A stretch of DNA of 64,000 nucleotides from the NCBI GenBank assembly GCA_017936685.1, contig JAGBFA010000009.1, forward strand, positions 1-64,000. Direction: 5' to 3'. Shown here one piece after another: positions 26,510 through 36,155 of this stretch. The DNA is from Alistipes sp. (GTDB taxonomy: Bacteria; Bacteroidota; Bacteroidia; Bacteroidales; Rikenellaceae). The position numbers were made by a program, and so were the translations under genes. Numbering within the stretch: position 1 is the stretch's first letter; every line of letters starts with the position of its first letter. The notes beneath the pieces are model-generated. The model was given only the letters and a program-made list of their open reading frames with translations, was not told the origin of the DNA and searched no databases.

Positions 26510-27403
26510 TCAGCGCAGGTAGCGTTGGCGCATGTCGGCATAGAAGTCGCCGATGGTGAGCATGATGCCCGTCTCCTCGACATTGCCGAAGTCGGGGTTG
26601 CTGCATGTGTCGAACACGCGCATGGTGGGCGACAGACGCATGTAGGAGTTGATCATGGGCGGTATTCTCTGGCGCAGGTCGCGCATGCGGCTGATGAGTA
26701 TGCGATAGTTCTCGCCGTAGCTCTTGCCGACGAACAGACCGTCGCAGCAGCGGCTGTCCGTATCGACCGGCCGGCGTGCGCGAACGAGCCGTTCGTTGTC
26801 GGGGAAATATTTGTGCATGAAGCAGATGAGCGTGTTGCGCGCCATACGGCCTATGGAGGGATATATCGTCACCTTGCCGAAGAGATATTTCACCTCGGGG
26901 TGGAGCATGACCACCGCACCCATGCCGTCCCAGAGGTTGTCCAGAGCGAATATGCTCTTGGGATTGCGCCGCTGCTGGTAGAGCGGCTGCACGAACGAGC
27001 GTCCCAGTTCGATCATGTAGGGCAGGTAGCGGCGGCGGAAGCGTTCCGAGAAGTGGAAGTAGTGCCATGTCGAGAGCGACTCGACATCGGCACTGCCGCA
27101 CACGATGTAGCGGTAGCCGCCCACGACGGCCAGTGCCTCGGGGTCCCAGATGATCAGCTGGCGGTAGCCGTCGGGGCGGGTGTCGAGATCGTCGACATCT
27201 GACGGCTGTCCCGTGCCTCCGCCGGCCGCGCGGAACGACTCCTCGCGCAGGCGGCCCACCTCGCGCATCAGCGCAGGGCAGCTCTCGGCCCGGAAGGTGT
27301 ATATCTCGTTGGCGGCGCGGCGGGTGCTGCGCACTCGCTCGGCCGATTGCAGATCGCGCAGCAGCAGGCTGCGGTCGACGGGCGGTATGATAGTCTCTGT
27401 CAT
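26510..27403 (-). CDS. glsB: GNAT-fold N-acyltransferase, probable glycine-lipid synthase GlsB
   Basis: A 297-residue protein of the hemolysin-like GNAT group (Acetyltransf_5). From about residue 30 it reads EIYTFRAESCPALMREVGRLREESF, then GYRQLIIWDPEALAVVGGYRYI, then IELGRSFVQP near residue 150, the usual order of this family. In Bacteroidales the family member GlsB acylates glycine with a hydroxy fatty acid as the first step of glycine-lipid synthesis. The partner O-acyltransferase gene lies 3 bases upstream, which makes the GlsB assignment likely. An ornithine-lipid variant of the reaction is the main alternative. Confidence 0.75.
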   Translation of the reverse strand: MTETIIPPVDRSLLLRDLQSAERVRSTRRAANEIYTFRAESCPALMREVGRLREESFRAAGGGTGQPSDVDDLDTRPDGYRQLIIWDPEALAVVGGYRYIVCGSADVESLSTWHYFHFSERFRRRYLPYMIELGRSFVQPLYQQRRNPKSIFALDNLWDGMGAVVMLHPEVKYLFGKVTIYPSIGRMARNTLICFMHKYFPDNERLVRARRPVDTDSRCCDGLFVGKSYGENYRILISRMRDLRQRIPPMINSYMRLSPTMRVFDTCSNPDFGNVEETGIMLTIGDFYADMRQRYLR

Positions 27404-27406
27404 GAT

Positions 27407-28222
27407 TCAAAAAGCCATTTCGTAAACTTTTGCCCGCACTTTGTCGCACACCTCGTGAGTCGATTCGGCGTGGCGTATGTCGCAGCATGAGAGCGGCTGT
27501 CCTATGCGCACGGTGATGTGCTGGCCGCGCTGGGCGAACATCTCCGCCGGCAGGCGCAGCATCTCTATGTTGAAGTCTATGCCCAATCGGCGGCGTATGG
27601 CGGCCGTGCGGTAGAAGCCGTCGGAGAGCTGTCCGTCGACATAGACGGGGACGATGTCGCGCCCGTGCATGATGGCGCGCTTGACGAACGAAGAGTGCCA
27701 CTGCACATCGCGCACGCGGCCGTCGGTGCGGCGCGAGCAGAGACCGGCAGGAAAGGTGACCACGGGCTTGTCGCTGCGCAGCACCTCCTCGAAGCGTTTG
27801 ACGTTGCCGCTATGCTGCGCGCCGCGTGTGTTGACCGGGATCCAGATGTCGGCCAGCGGACGGATCTCGCTCAGCAGGTCGTTGACCACTACGCCCACGT
27901 CGCCGAAGCGGTCGATCATCGCGGCGGCGAGAATCACGCCGTCCAGCCCGCCGAAGGGGTGGTTGGAGGCTATGATGTAGCGGCCGCCGCGGTCGAGACG
28001 CTCCATGCCCTCGATCGAGCAGCTCACTTGCAGCGAGTCGAGGAAGCGATGCAGGAACTCCCCCGTGGGCAAACCTTCATGACTGGTGATGTAGTCGTTG
28101 AGGCGGTCGATGCACAGACGGCGTTCGAGTGCGCGCACGGCGGCCTGTGGCATGCAGGCCGCTGCGCGCGGCCAGCGGCGGCGCAGCATCTCGCCGATGG
28201 AAATTTTCACGCTCTGAGACAT
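27407..28222 (-). CDS. glsA: PlsC-like O-acyltransferase, probable glycine-lipid synthase GlsA
   Basis: A 271-residue lysophospholipid-acyltransferase relative. The acyl-acceptor motif appears as IASNHPFGGLDGVILA near residue 87, a His-Asp pair spaced slightly wider than the classic HX4D. A later block, VVTFPAGLCSRR, replaces the usual FPEG motif. This form is seen in GlsA-type proteins that add the second, ester-linked fatty acid to N-acyl glycine. The frame is open upstream to 28348, but the start at 28222 gives a normal N-terminus. It is the first gene of a two-gene operon with glsB. Confidence 0.72.
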   Translation of the reverse strand: MSQSVKISIGEMLRRRWPRAAACMPQAAVRALERRLCIDRLNDYITSHEGLPTGEFLHRFLDSLQVSCSIEGMERLDRGGRYIIASNHPFGGLDGVILAAAMIDRFGDVGVVVNDLLSEIRPLADIWIPVNTRGAQHSGNVKRFEEVLRSDKPVVTFPAGLCSRRTDGRVRDVQWHSSFVKRAIMHGRDIVPVYVDGQLSDGFYRTAAIRRRLGIDFNIEMLRLPAEMFAQRGQHITVRIGQPLSCCDIRHAESTHEVCDKVRAKVYEMAF

Positions 28223-28346
28223 AAAGCAAGATGTTTTGAAATTATATCTGTTATTCCGAAAATATTTCAAAAAATATTGTGGCGGCGTTCGGTTAAATTG
28301 TGTAACTTTACGGCCGTAATACACACTGTAAAAAAACGCATGCCGC

Positions 28347-29264
28347 ATGGGCGAAACCTATCACATACCGGTGCTCCTCTCGCAAGCTGTCGAGATGCTC
28401 GACATACGCCCCGACGGCGTATATGCCGATCTTACATTCGGCGGCGGCGGTCATTCGCGCCGCATATTGTCGCAGCTCGGCCCCGAGGGACATCTCTATT
28501 CGCTGGACCAGGATCCCGATGCTGCGGCCAATGCACCTGCCGACGGGCGGTTCACGTTCGTGGCGTCGAATTTCCGCTTCGTGCGCGGCGCGCTGCGTCT
28601 GCGCGGTGTGGAGCAGGTCGACGGCATTCTGGCCGATCTGGGTGTCTCGTCGCACCACTTTGATACGGCCGAGCGCGGATTCTCGTTCCGCGCCGACTCG
28701 GAGCTTGACATGCGCATGAACAACCGCGGCGGCCGCACGGCGGCCGATGTGGTCAACACCTACACAAATAGTGCCCTTTCCGAAATTTTTTCGTCGTGGG
28801 GCGAATTGGATACCACGTGGAAGATAGCCAACTGCATCGAGCGTGCGCGCGAGCGGCAGCCGATCCTCACCACGCGGCAGTTGGTCGAGGCGGTGCGTCC
28901 CGTAACGCCGGCCAAGGAGGAGGCTAAATTCCTGACCAAGCTGTTCCAGGCCTTGCGCATAGAGGTCAACGGCGAGATGGAGGCGTTGAAGATGGCTCTC
29001 GAACAGAGCCTGCGCCTGCTCGCCCCGGGCGGACGTTTAGTGGTCATATCCTACCACTCGTTGGAGGATCGCATAGTAAAGAATTTCATGCGCAGCGGCA
29101 ACTGCGAGGGTGTGGTCGAAAAGGACTTTTTCGGCCGGCAGACCACGCCGTTCACTGTCGTGACGCGTAAACCCATAGTGCCCTCCGACGAGGAGGTGGC
29201 GCGCAATCCCCGTTCGCGCAGCGCACGCATGCGTGTGGCGGAAAAGAACATGCAGGACAGATGA
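28347..29264 (+). CDS. rsmH: 16S rRNA (cytosine-1402 N4) methyltransferase RsmH
   Basis: RsmH methylates C1402 of 16S rRNA and opens the division and cell-wall cluster here. The 305-residue protein has the N-terminal HIPVLLSQAVEML, the SAM-binding stretch ADLTFGGGGHSRRIL near residue 29, the LGVSSHHFDTAERGFSFR block and RLVVISYHSLEDRIVK near residue 230. A -7-like TAACTTTA lies at 28303-28310. The gene mraZ, which commonly precedes rsmH, is absent; the divergent glsA gene is found instead. Confidence 0.95.
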   Translation: MGETYHIPVLLSQAVEMLDIRPDGVYADLTFGGGGHSRRILSQLGPEGHLYSLDQDPDAAANAPADGRFTFVASNFRFVRGALRLRGVEQVDGILADLGVSSHHFDTAERGFSFRADSELDMRMNNRGGRTAADVVNTYTNSALSEIFSSWGELDTTWKIANCIERARERQPILTTRQLVEAVRPVTPAKEEAKFLTKLFQALRIEVNGEMEALKMALEQSLRLLAPGGRLVVISYHSLEDRIVKNFMRSGNCEGVVEKDFFGRQTTPFTVVTRKPIVPSDEEVARNPRSRSARMRVAEKNMQDR

Positions 29265-29779
29265 AACGGGAGCAGGAGGATTTGGAGTTCGATCCCGCCG
29301 GCGAGCAGCGGCGGCGCGATGCCGAGATGGAGGAGCGCATAGCGCGGCGCATACGCCGCGAGCTGATACGCGTCGACAACGGTGAGGCTGACGAGGATAT
29401 GGCTCGCGAGCGGGAGGCTATCGAACGCGAACGGGAAGAGCAGCAGCAGATGGAGCGCAAACAGGCGCGCAAGCGTCGCAATCTGCTGTGGCAGATCTTC
29501 TCGGGCAGTTTTCTGATGAGCGGCGGCGTGTATTACAACTACCTGATAGCCATGTCGGTCATGTGCCTTATAAGTATCTTCGTCACGTTCATGTCGCTGA
29601 ACGTCGACATGGAGTGCCGCAGTTTGGAGGAGCAGGTGCGCGTGCTGCGCGAGCGTTCGGTGCTGATGCAGGAGCAGCGGTTCCGTCGCGGCTCGTACAA
29701 CGAGATAATGCGCATGTTGGAGGATCGCGGCATAAGTATGACCGACCTGTCGGACGACAGTCGTCTTATTGAAAAATAA
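29261..29779 (+). CDS. ftsL: FtsL-like cell division protein
   Basis: A 172-residue bitopic protein overlapping the rsmH stop by four bases (ATGA). It has a long, highly charged cytoplasmic N-terminus of about 85 residues rich in Arg and Glu, one transmembrane helix (YLIAMSVMCLISIFVTFMSL, about 94-113) and a periplasmic coiled-coil segment. Position between rsmH and the division transpeptidase, together with this topology, identifies the FtsL-like protein of Bacteroidetes, which recruits the FtsW/FtsI synthase. The sequence itself is poorly conserved. Confidence 0.8.
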   Translation: MKREQEDLEFDPAGEQRRRDAEMEERIARRIRRELIRVDNGEADEDMAREREAIEREREEQQQMERKQARKRRNLLWQIFSGSFLMSGGVYYNYLIAMSVMCLISIFVTFMSLNVDMECRSLEEQVRVLRERSVLMQEQRFRRGSYNEIMRMLEDRGISMTDLSDDSRLIEK

Positions 29780-29785
29780 CAGGAT

Positions 29786-32017
29786 ATGGCAGAGAAGAAA
29801 CCTAACATCAAACAGGATATACTGTTTCGCGTCAGGGTGCTGTATGCAGTCTTCATTCTGGCCGGAATACTCGTGGCCGCACGCCTTGTGTGGGTGCAGT
29901 TTTTCAGTCCGTCGGTAGGCCGCAACGCCGAGGTTTTGGAGCGCAACATATTCCGCACGGTGGAGCTGCCTGCGCACCGAGGTGCTATCCTCGCGCGCGG
30001 CGGCGAGCCTTTGGCCGTCTCGGTGTTCCGCTACCAGGCCACGTTCGACTTCGCCGCCGAGGGTTTCGCCTCGGCCGAACGGTTCTACAAGGAGACCGAC
30101 TCGCTGGCCAAATGTCTGGCCGGTTTCTTCTCGCGCGAGGACGCCGCACGCAACGGTTACCGCTACCTGTCGGCGGCCGACTACCGCAAGATATTCCGCG
30201 ACAACTACGAGGCGCGCACGCGCCGCCGCGCCGTCAAGATCTTCCCGCGAGAGGTGACTCTCGACGAGTGGCGCATGATGAAGGACCGCTTCCCGATCCT
30301 GAACGGCAACATGGGCGTTACGTATGGCAGCGAGCAGGTCGACAAGCGCATCTATCCATACGGCGATAACCTCGCCCGGCAGGTGGTGGGCAGTGTGCGC
30401 GACTCGTCGTGCTCGGGCATAGAGAGAATATACGATGATAGGCTTACCGGTCGTGCGGGACGCACCGTGCAGCAGCAGATTGCCAACGGCTTCTGGGCGA
30501 GGGTGGGCGATGCCGACAACATCGACCCCGAGGACGGCTGCGATGTGGTGACCACGCTCGATGCCGGTTTGCAGCAGATGGCCGATGCCCGCCTGCGCCG
30601 GCAGTTGGTGGAGAAGCAGGCCTCGTTCGGCGTGGCCATCGTCATGGAGACGGCCACGGGCAATGTGCTTGCCATGGTCAACCTCGGTGCCGAGGGCGAG
30701 CGACGCGGCGGCCGATACTCCGAATACTACAACCATGCGGTGGCCACGAGCCTCACGCCCGGTTCGACATTCAAACTCACCAATACGATAATTCTGACCG
30801 AAGATGCCGGTTTCACGCAGCAGAACTCATACGATACGGAGCACTCGCCGCAGTTGCAGCGCGGCAAGTCTTCGCGCCGCGTGGGTCAGGCCGATGTGAC
30901 CGACTCGCACGATGCAGGCAAGGAGACGGGCGGCGTGGTGACGCTGGTCGACGGCTTCGCACACTCGTCGAACATCTATTTCGCCAAGGCCATATACGAG
31001 ACCTATCGCAACAATCCGACGCGCTACCGCGAGCAGTTGCAGCGGCTGCGCACCGACGACTATGTCGGTTTGCAGGCCTTCGGCGAGGTGAAGGGAGAGA
31101 TCTCGGACGCCTACTCCGATGCCTTCCGTCTGCCGCGCCAGGGCTTCGGCTACGAGGTGACGCTGCCGGCCATACACACAGCCACCATATTCAACGCCGT
31201 GGCCAACGGCGGCCGCATGGTCTCGCCTCGCGTGATCGACCGCATCGACCGCGGCGGCGTGACGGTGGAGACGATGCCCGTGCGCACGCTGGTGGAGCGG
31301 GTGTGCTCGCCGCGTTCGCTCGATATCGTAAGGGAGTGTATGGAGGCTGCCGCCGCGCGGACATCGAACATATTCAAGGATCTGCCGTGCGAGTTCGGCT
31401 GCAAGACGGGTACGGCGCACATAACCAGCCGCTTCATCACCTCCTGCCGGCAGGACGACCGCAAGATCGGCACCGGCGACAAATATTATCTCGGCTCGAT
31501 CGGAACATATTTTCCGGCCGACAAGCCCAAGTACACGGTCTTTGTGAGCATCTGCAAGGAGAGCACGGGTTATAACGACTATTTCGGCATAGGTCTGTCC
31601 GGTCCCGTGGCGGCCGACATCATGCAATACCTCTATGCCAACGACCCGTCGCTGCACGCCGCCGTGGAGTCGTCGCCCATGCCTCATGCGCCCAAGAGCA
31701 TCAAGGGCGGCAGTATGTGGCAGGCGCAGAAGGTGGCGAGCCGCTTCGCCTCGCACCTCTCGGTGGAGCAGGGCGGTGAGTGGTGCACGGCCAAGGTCGA
31801 CGAGGGCGGCAATGCCTCGCTCACGGGCATGCCCGATGCGGCGGACACGGTGCCCGACGTTCGCGGCATGGGACTCAAAGATGCGATATACGTGTTGGAG
31901 AGCTGCGGATTGGAGGTGTCGTTCAAGGGTGCCGGACGCGTGACGCAGCAGAGCGTCAAGTGTGGCACGCCGTTGCAGAACGCACATGGTAAGATTGTAT
32001 TAACACTCGAAAGATAA
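29786..32017 (+). CDS. ftsI: Division-specific penicillin-binding protein (FtsI/PBP3) with PASTA domain
   Basis: This class B penicillin-binding protein cross-links septal peptidoglycan. The 743-residue protein has one N-terminal transmembrane helix (about residues 14-35), a dimerisation domain, and the transpeptidase domain with STFK at 327-330, SSN at 394-396 and KTG at 540-542. The last ~55 residues form one PASTA domain (VPDVRGMGLKDAIYVLE). It lies 6 bases after ftsL and 2 before murE, within the division cluster. Bacteroidetes FtsI proteins commonly carry this PASTA tail. Confidence 0.93.
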   Translation: MAEKKPNIKQDILFRVRVLYAVFILAGILVAARLVWVQFFSPSVGRNAEVLERNIFRTVELPAHRGAILARGGEPLAVSVFRYQATFDFAAEGFASAERFYKETDSLAKCLAGFFSREDAARNGYRYLSAADYRKIFRDNYEARTRRRAVKIFPREVTLDEWRMMKDRFPILNGNMGVTYGSEQVDKRIYPYGDNLARQVVGSVRDSSCSGIERIYDDRLTGRAGRTVQQQIANGFWARVGDADNIDPEDGCDVVTTLDAGLQQMADARLRRQLVEKQASFGVAIVMETATGNVLAMVNLGAEGERRGGRYSEYYNHAVATSLTPGSTFKLTNTIILTEDAGFTQQNSYDTEHSPQLQRGKSSRRVGQADVTDSHDAGKETGGVVTLVDGFAHSSNIYFAKAIYETYRNNPTRYREQLQRLRTDDYVGLQAFGEVKGEISDAYSDAFRLPRQGFGYEVTLPAIHTATIFNAVANGGRMVSPRVIDRIDRGGVTVETMPVRTLVERVCSPRSLDIVRECMEAAAARTSNIFKDLPCEFGCKTGTAHITSRFITSCRQDDRKIGTGDKYYLGSIGTYFPADKPKYTVFVSICKESTGYNDYFGIGLSGPVAADIMQYLYANDPSLHAAVESSPMPHAPKSIKGGSMWQAQKVASRFASHLSVEQGGEWCTAKVDEGGNASLTGMPDAADTVPDVRGMGLKDAIYVLESCGLEVSFKGAGRVTQQSVKCGTPLQNAHGKIVLTLER

Positions 32018-32019
32018 CA

Positions 32020-33480
32020 ATGAAAAGATTGAGCCAGCTGCTCGTCTCGGTGCGGGCAAGCTACATATCGGCTGCGGCCGATCCCGAAATATCGGCTTTG
32101 GTCTACGACTCGCGCAAGGTCGGCACGGGCGACTGCTTCTTTGCTGTGCGAGGTACGGCCAGCGACGGCCACGACTTCATCTCGTCGGCCGTGGAGCGCG
32201 GTGCGGCGGCGGTGGTGTGCCAGACGCTGCCTGCGGAGTGCCCCGCGGGCGTATGCTTCGTCGTGGTGGAGGATACCAACGCGGCAATGGCGCAGATGGC
32301 CGCGGCTTTCTACGACTATCCGAGCCGCTCGCTCGAATTGGTGGGCGTGACCGGCACCAACGGCAAGACCACCACGGCAACGCTGCTCTACGACATGTTC
32401 ACGGCTATGGGATACAAGTCGGGACTTATATCGACGGTGGTCTACCGCATCGGCGAGCAGACACTGCCCTCGACCCACACCACGCCCGATGCCATACGTC
32501 TCAACGAGATGATGCGCCGCATGGTCGACGAGGGTTGCAGCCACTGCTTCATGGAGGTGTCGTCGCACTCGATCGTGCAGCACCGCATCGACGCTCTCGA
32601 CTTCGCAGGCGGCATATTCACCAATCTGACGCACGATCACCTCGACTATCACAAGACATTCAAGGAGTATGTGCGCGCCAAGAAGATGTTTTTCGACTCG
32701 CTGTCGAAGCGGGCGTGGGCACTTACGAACATCGACGACCGCAACGGCGAGGTGATGGTGCAGAACTGTGCGGCGCACGTGAACAGACTGTCGCTCCGCT
32801 CGATGGCCGATTTCCGCGCGCGCATCATTGAGATGCACATGGACGGCATGGAGCTGCGCATCGACGACAACGATGTGTGGGTGGGCTTCCTCGGTCGCTT
32901 CAACGCCTACAACCTGCTGTCGGTCTACGGCGCGGCGCGGCTGCTGGGTGTGGAGCGCGAGCAGGCGTTGACGGCTATGAGTGCCATGCACTCGGTGTCG
33001 GGACGCTTCGAGCCGATCACGGCGCGCGACAACACCGTTGCCATAGTGGATTATGCCCACACGCCCGACGCGTTGGAGAATGTGTTGCAGACCATCGACG
33101 AGATACGCCCCAAAGGCTCGCGCCTTATAGTGGTATGCGGCTGCGGCGGCGACCGCGACCGTACCAAGCGTCCCGAGATGGCGGCCATAGCCGTCAAGCA
33201 TGCCTCGACGGCCATATTCACCTCGGACAATCCGCGCACGGAGGATCCCGAGGCGATACTCGCCGACATGATGGCAGGCGTGGAGCCGGGGCGCAGCTAC
33301 TTGAAGATAACCGACCGGCGCGAAGCCATCAAGACGGCCGTCGCGCTCGCAGCGGCGGGCGACATGATTCTTGTGGCGGGCAAGGGCCACGAGGATTACC
33401 AGATCGTGGGCACCGAGAAGCATCACTTCGACGACCGCGAAGAGCTGCGCGAGGCATTCCGCTCGAAGGGTGTGATGTAG
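32020..33480 (+). CDS. murE: UDP-MurNAc-tripeptide synthetase MurE
   Basis: MurE adds the third amino acid to UDP-MurNAc-L-Ala-D-Glu in the cytoplasm. The 486-residue protein has the P-loop GVTGTNGKTTTATLL near residue 109, the NLTHDHLDYHKT block with the carbamylated-Lys region, and SDNPRTEDP near residue 404. The DNPR motif is the known determinant of meso-diaminopimelate specificity, so this species should have mDAP-type peptidoglycan. It starts 2 bases after the ftsI-type gene. Confidence 0.96.
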   Translation: MKRLSQLLVSVRASYISAAADPEISALVYDSRKVGTGDCFFAVRGTASDGHDFISSAVERGAAAVVCQTLPAECPAGVCFVVVEDTNAAMAQMAAAFYDYPSRSLELVGVTGTNGKTTTATLLYDMFTAMGYKSGLISTVVYRIGEQTLPSTHTTPDAIRLNEMMRRMVDEGCSHCFMEVSSHSIVQHRIDALDFAGGIFTNLTHDHLDYHKTFKEYVRAKKMFFDSLSKRAWALTNIDDRNGEVMVQNCAAHVNRLSLRSMADFRARIIEMHMDGMELRIDDNDVWVGFLGRFNAYNLLSVYGAARLLGVEREQALTAMSAMHSVSGRFEPITARDNTVAIVDYAHTPDALENVLQTIDEIRPKGSRLIVVCGCGGDRDRTKRPEMAAIAVKHASTAIFTSDNPRTEDPEAILADMMAGVEPGRSYLKITDRREAIKTAVALAAAGDMILVAGKGHEDYQIVGTEKHHFDDREELREAFRSKGVM

Positions 33481-33531
33481 CGGCAGCGCGACTGATTTTT
33501 TATAAAGGACAAGACAAAACGTTAGGAAAAT

Positions 33532-34773
33532 ATGTTCTATTCGATTTTCAAATATTTAGACGAGGCGACCGATCTGCCCGGCATGGGTATGTTCCAGTAT
33601 ATATCGTTCCGCTCGGCTGCGGCCATAATCCTGTCGCTCTTGATAGCCATCGTATTCGGCAAGCGCATAATCCGCATGCTGCAACGCCATCAGATAGGCG
33701 AGACGGTGCGCGATCTGGGACTGGAAGGCCAGTTGCAGAAGAAGGGCACGCCGACCATGGGCGGCATAATCATCATTCTGGCCGTGGTGGTGCCGGTGCT
33801 GCTCTTCGGCAAGCTGTCGAATGTCTACATACAGCTGATGTTGGTGTCGACCGTGTGGTTAGGGCTGATAGGTGGTCTGGACGACTACATCAAGGTGTTC
33901 CGTCACAACAAGGAGGGGTTGAACGGCCGCTTCAAGATCGTCGGACAAGTGGGTCTGGGCATCATCGTGGGCAGCGTGATGTGGCTCTCGGACGACATCG
34001 TGGTGTGCGACAAGGTGGTCGAGACACAGCAGGTGACCTACATCGAGCAGGACGGCAGCACGGAGACCTTCGACAACGAGCGCGTCATCTCGACCATGCC
34101 CAAGAAGACCACCGAGACCTCGATCCCGTTTCTGAAAAACACCGAGCTCAACTACAACGTCTTCACCGGAGGCAACGACACGGCGGCATGGATACTCTAC
34201 ATATTGGTGGCCATATTCATCATCACGGCCGTATCGAACGGAGCCAACCTCACGGACGGTCTGGACGGCCTGCTGACGGGCGTATCGGTGCCGATAGTGC
34301 TGGTGCTGGGTATATTGGCCTATCTGTCGGGACACATAGTCTACTCCGACTACCTTAATATAATGTATATCCCTGACAGCGGCGAGCTGATCGTCTTCGC
34401 GGCGGCCTTCGCCGGAGCGTTGGTGGGCTTCCTGTGGTACAACTCTTTCCCTGCGCAGATATTCATGGGCGATACGGGTTCGCTGACCATAGGCGGCATA
34501 ATCGCCGTCTTCGCGCTGTGCATACGCAAGGAGCTGCTGCTGCCGCTGCTGTGCGGCGTGTTCCTCGTGGAGGCGTTGTCGGTGATGATACAGGTGAGCT
34601 ACTTCAAATACACCAAACGCAAATACGGTGAGGGACGGCGCGTGTTCCTCATGTCGCCGCTGCATCACCACTACCAGAAGAAGGGCATCTTCGAGACCAA
34701 GATCATGATCCGCTTCTTCATCATCTCGCTGCTGCTGTCGGCACTTACGCTCGTAACACTTAAAATCAGATAA
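33532..34773 (+). CDS. mraY: Phospho-MurNAc-pentapeptide transferase MraY
   Basis: MraY links phospho-MurNAc-pentapeptide to undecaprenyl phosphate, giving lipid I. The 413-residue membrane protein has about ten helices and the family motifs: KKGTPTMGGI near residue 65, LDDYIKVFR near 119, NLTDGLDGLLTG near 238 and MSPLHHHYQKKG near 373. An insert of about 50 residues (VVCDKVVETQQVTYIEQDG through TSIPFLKN) is typical of Bacteroidetes MraY and explains the extra length. murD follows after 2 bases. Confidence 0.96.
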   Translation: MFYSIFKYLDEATDLPGMGMFQYISFRSAAAIILSLLIAIVFGKRIIRMLQRHQIGETVRDLGLEGQLQKKGTPTMGGIIIILAVVVPVLLFGKLSNVYIQLMLVSTVWLGLIGGLDDYIKVFRHNKEGLNGRFKIVGQVGLGIIVGSVMWLSDDIVVCDKVVETQQVTYIEQDGSTETFDNERVISTMPKKTTETSIPFLKNTELNYNVFTGGNDTAAWILYILVAIFIITAVSNGANLTDGLDGLLTGVSVPIVLVLGILAYLSGHIVYSDYLNIMYIPDSGELIVFAAAFAGALVGFLWYNSFPAQIFMGDTGSLTIGGIIAVFALCIRKELLLPLLCGVFLVEALSVMIQVSYFKYTKRKYGEGRRVFLMSPLHHHYQKKGIFETKIMIRFFIISLLLSALTLVTLKIR

Positions 34774-34775
34774 CA

Positions 34776-36155
34776 ATGGCTCGACGCATAGTTGTTTTGG
34801 GCGGAGGCATAAGCGGTTACGGCTCCGCCATACTGGCTAAGAAAGAGGGATTCGACACGTTTCTGTCCGATGCGGGACACATTGCCGAGAGGTTTCGCCG
34901 CCGTCTCGACGAGTGGCAGGTGCCATACGAGGAGGGCGGCCACACCGAGGAGCTGATACTCTCGGCCTCGGAGGTGGTCAAGTCGCCCGGCATACCCGAG
35001 ACGGCACCGATCGTGCAGCTCATACGCCGGCACGGCATACCCGTCATATCGGAGATCGAGTTCGCCGGCAGGTATCTCGACGGCGCGCGCACGGTCTGCA
35101 TCACAGGCTCAAACGGCAAGACCACTACCACGTCGCTCATATACAAGATCATGCGCGACGCGGGCATGAACGTGGCTTTGGGCGGCAACATAGGCGAGAG
35201 CTTCGCCTACTCGGTGGCTACGGGACATTACGACTGGTATGTGTTGGAGCTAAGCTCGTTCCAGTTGGACGGCATGTATAAGTTCCGCGCCGATGTGGCC
35301 GTGCTGATGAACATCACGCCCGACCATCTCGACCGTTACGACCACTCGTTTGAGAAGTACGCCGCCTCGAAGATGCGCATAACGCAGAACCAGCGTTCGT
35401 CGGACGCATTCATCTACTCGGCCGACGACGAGATGACCACGCGGCAGATGGAGCTGCTCGCAGACGGTATGCGTCAACGCCGCATGCCCTTTGCGGCACA
35501 CACGGCCATAGCCTCGATGGCGGGCGACGCCTTTTTCGACGGCGGAGAGTTCACGGCTTCGGTCGGCGGTCGCAGCGTGATGGTAGATGCGTCGAAGATG
35601 CGCATCAAGGGACTGCACAACGCCTATAACGCCATGGCAGCCTCGCTGGCCGCATTGGCAGCGGGCGTGGAGCCTGAGCCGATAGTGCGGTCGATATACG
35701 ACTTCTCGCCCGTGGAGCACCGCCTGGAACCGGCCGGCGAGCGCGACGGCATACAGTATGTCAACGACTCGAAGGCCACCAATGTCGACTCGGTGTGGTA
35801 TGCCTTGGAGAGCATGACGCGCCCGACGGTGTGGATTGCGGGCGGAACCGACAAGGGCAACGACTACGAGCCGCTGAAAGCCTTTGCGCGCGAAAAGGTC
35901 AAGGCATTAGTCTGCATGGGTGTCGACAACCGCAAGTTGGTGGAGTCGTTCACGGGCGTGGTGCCGAAGGTGATCTCGACCTCGTCGCTCGACGAGGCCA
36001 TGCGTGCCGCCGTGGCCGAGGCCCGCAGCGGCGATACGGTGCTGTTGTCGCCTGCGTGCGCCAGCTTCGACCTGTTCCGCAACTACGAGAACCGCGGCGA
36101 GGAGTTCAAACAGTGGGTGAAGGATAACATACTCGGCAATGGCGCGAAAGAGTAG
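34776..36155 (+). CDS. murD: UDP-MurNAc-L-alanine:D-glutamate ligase MurD
   Basis: MurD adds D-Glu to UDP-MurNAc-L-Ala. The 459-residue cytoplasmic ligase has an N-terminal nucleotide fold (VVLGGGISGYGSAILAKK), the P-loop ITGSNGKTTTTSLIYK near residue 109, NITPDHLDRYD near 179, and YVNDSKATNVDS near 327 in the C-terminal domain. Length is normal. Its last 17 bases overlap the start of ftsW, consistent with coupled translation. Confidence 0.95.
   Translation: MARRIVVLGGGISGYGSAILAKKEGFDTFLSDAGHIAERFRRRLDEWQVPYEEGGHTEELILSASEVVKSPGIPETAPIVQLIRRHGIPVISEIEFAGRYLDGARTVCITGSNGKTTTTSLIYKIMRDAGMNVALGGNIGESFAYSVATGHYDWYVLELSSFQLDGMYKFRADVAVLMNITPDHLDRYDHSFEKYAASKMRITQNQRSSDAFIYSADDEMTTRQMELLADGMRQRRMPFAAHTAIASMAGDAFFDGGEFTASVGGRSVMVDASKMRIKGLHNAYNAMAASLAALAAGVEPEPIVRSIYDFSPVEHRLEPAGERDGIQYVNDSKATNVDSVWYALESMTRPTVWIAGGTDKGNDYEPLKAFAREKVKALVCMGVDNRKLVESFTGVVPKVISTSSLDEAMRAAVAEARSGDTVLLSPACASFDLFRNYENRGEEFKQWVKDNILGNGAKE

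Noticed and set aside
25614..27701. 695-residue ORF joining the helical hypothetical protein to an upstream segment
   Set aside because: Residues before the chosen start lie antisense in frame to glsB and are Arg/Pro/His-rich shadow sequence; the real gene starts at 26327.
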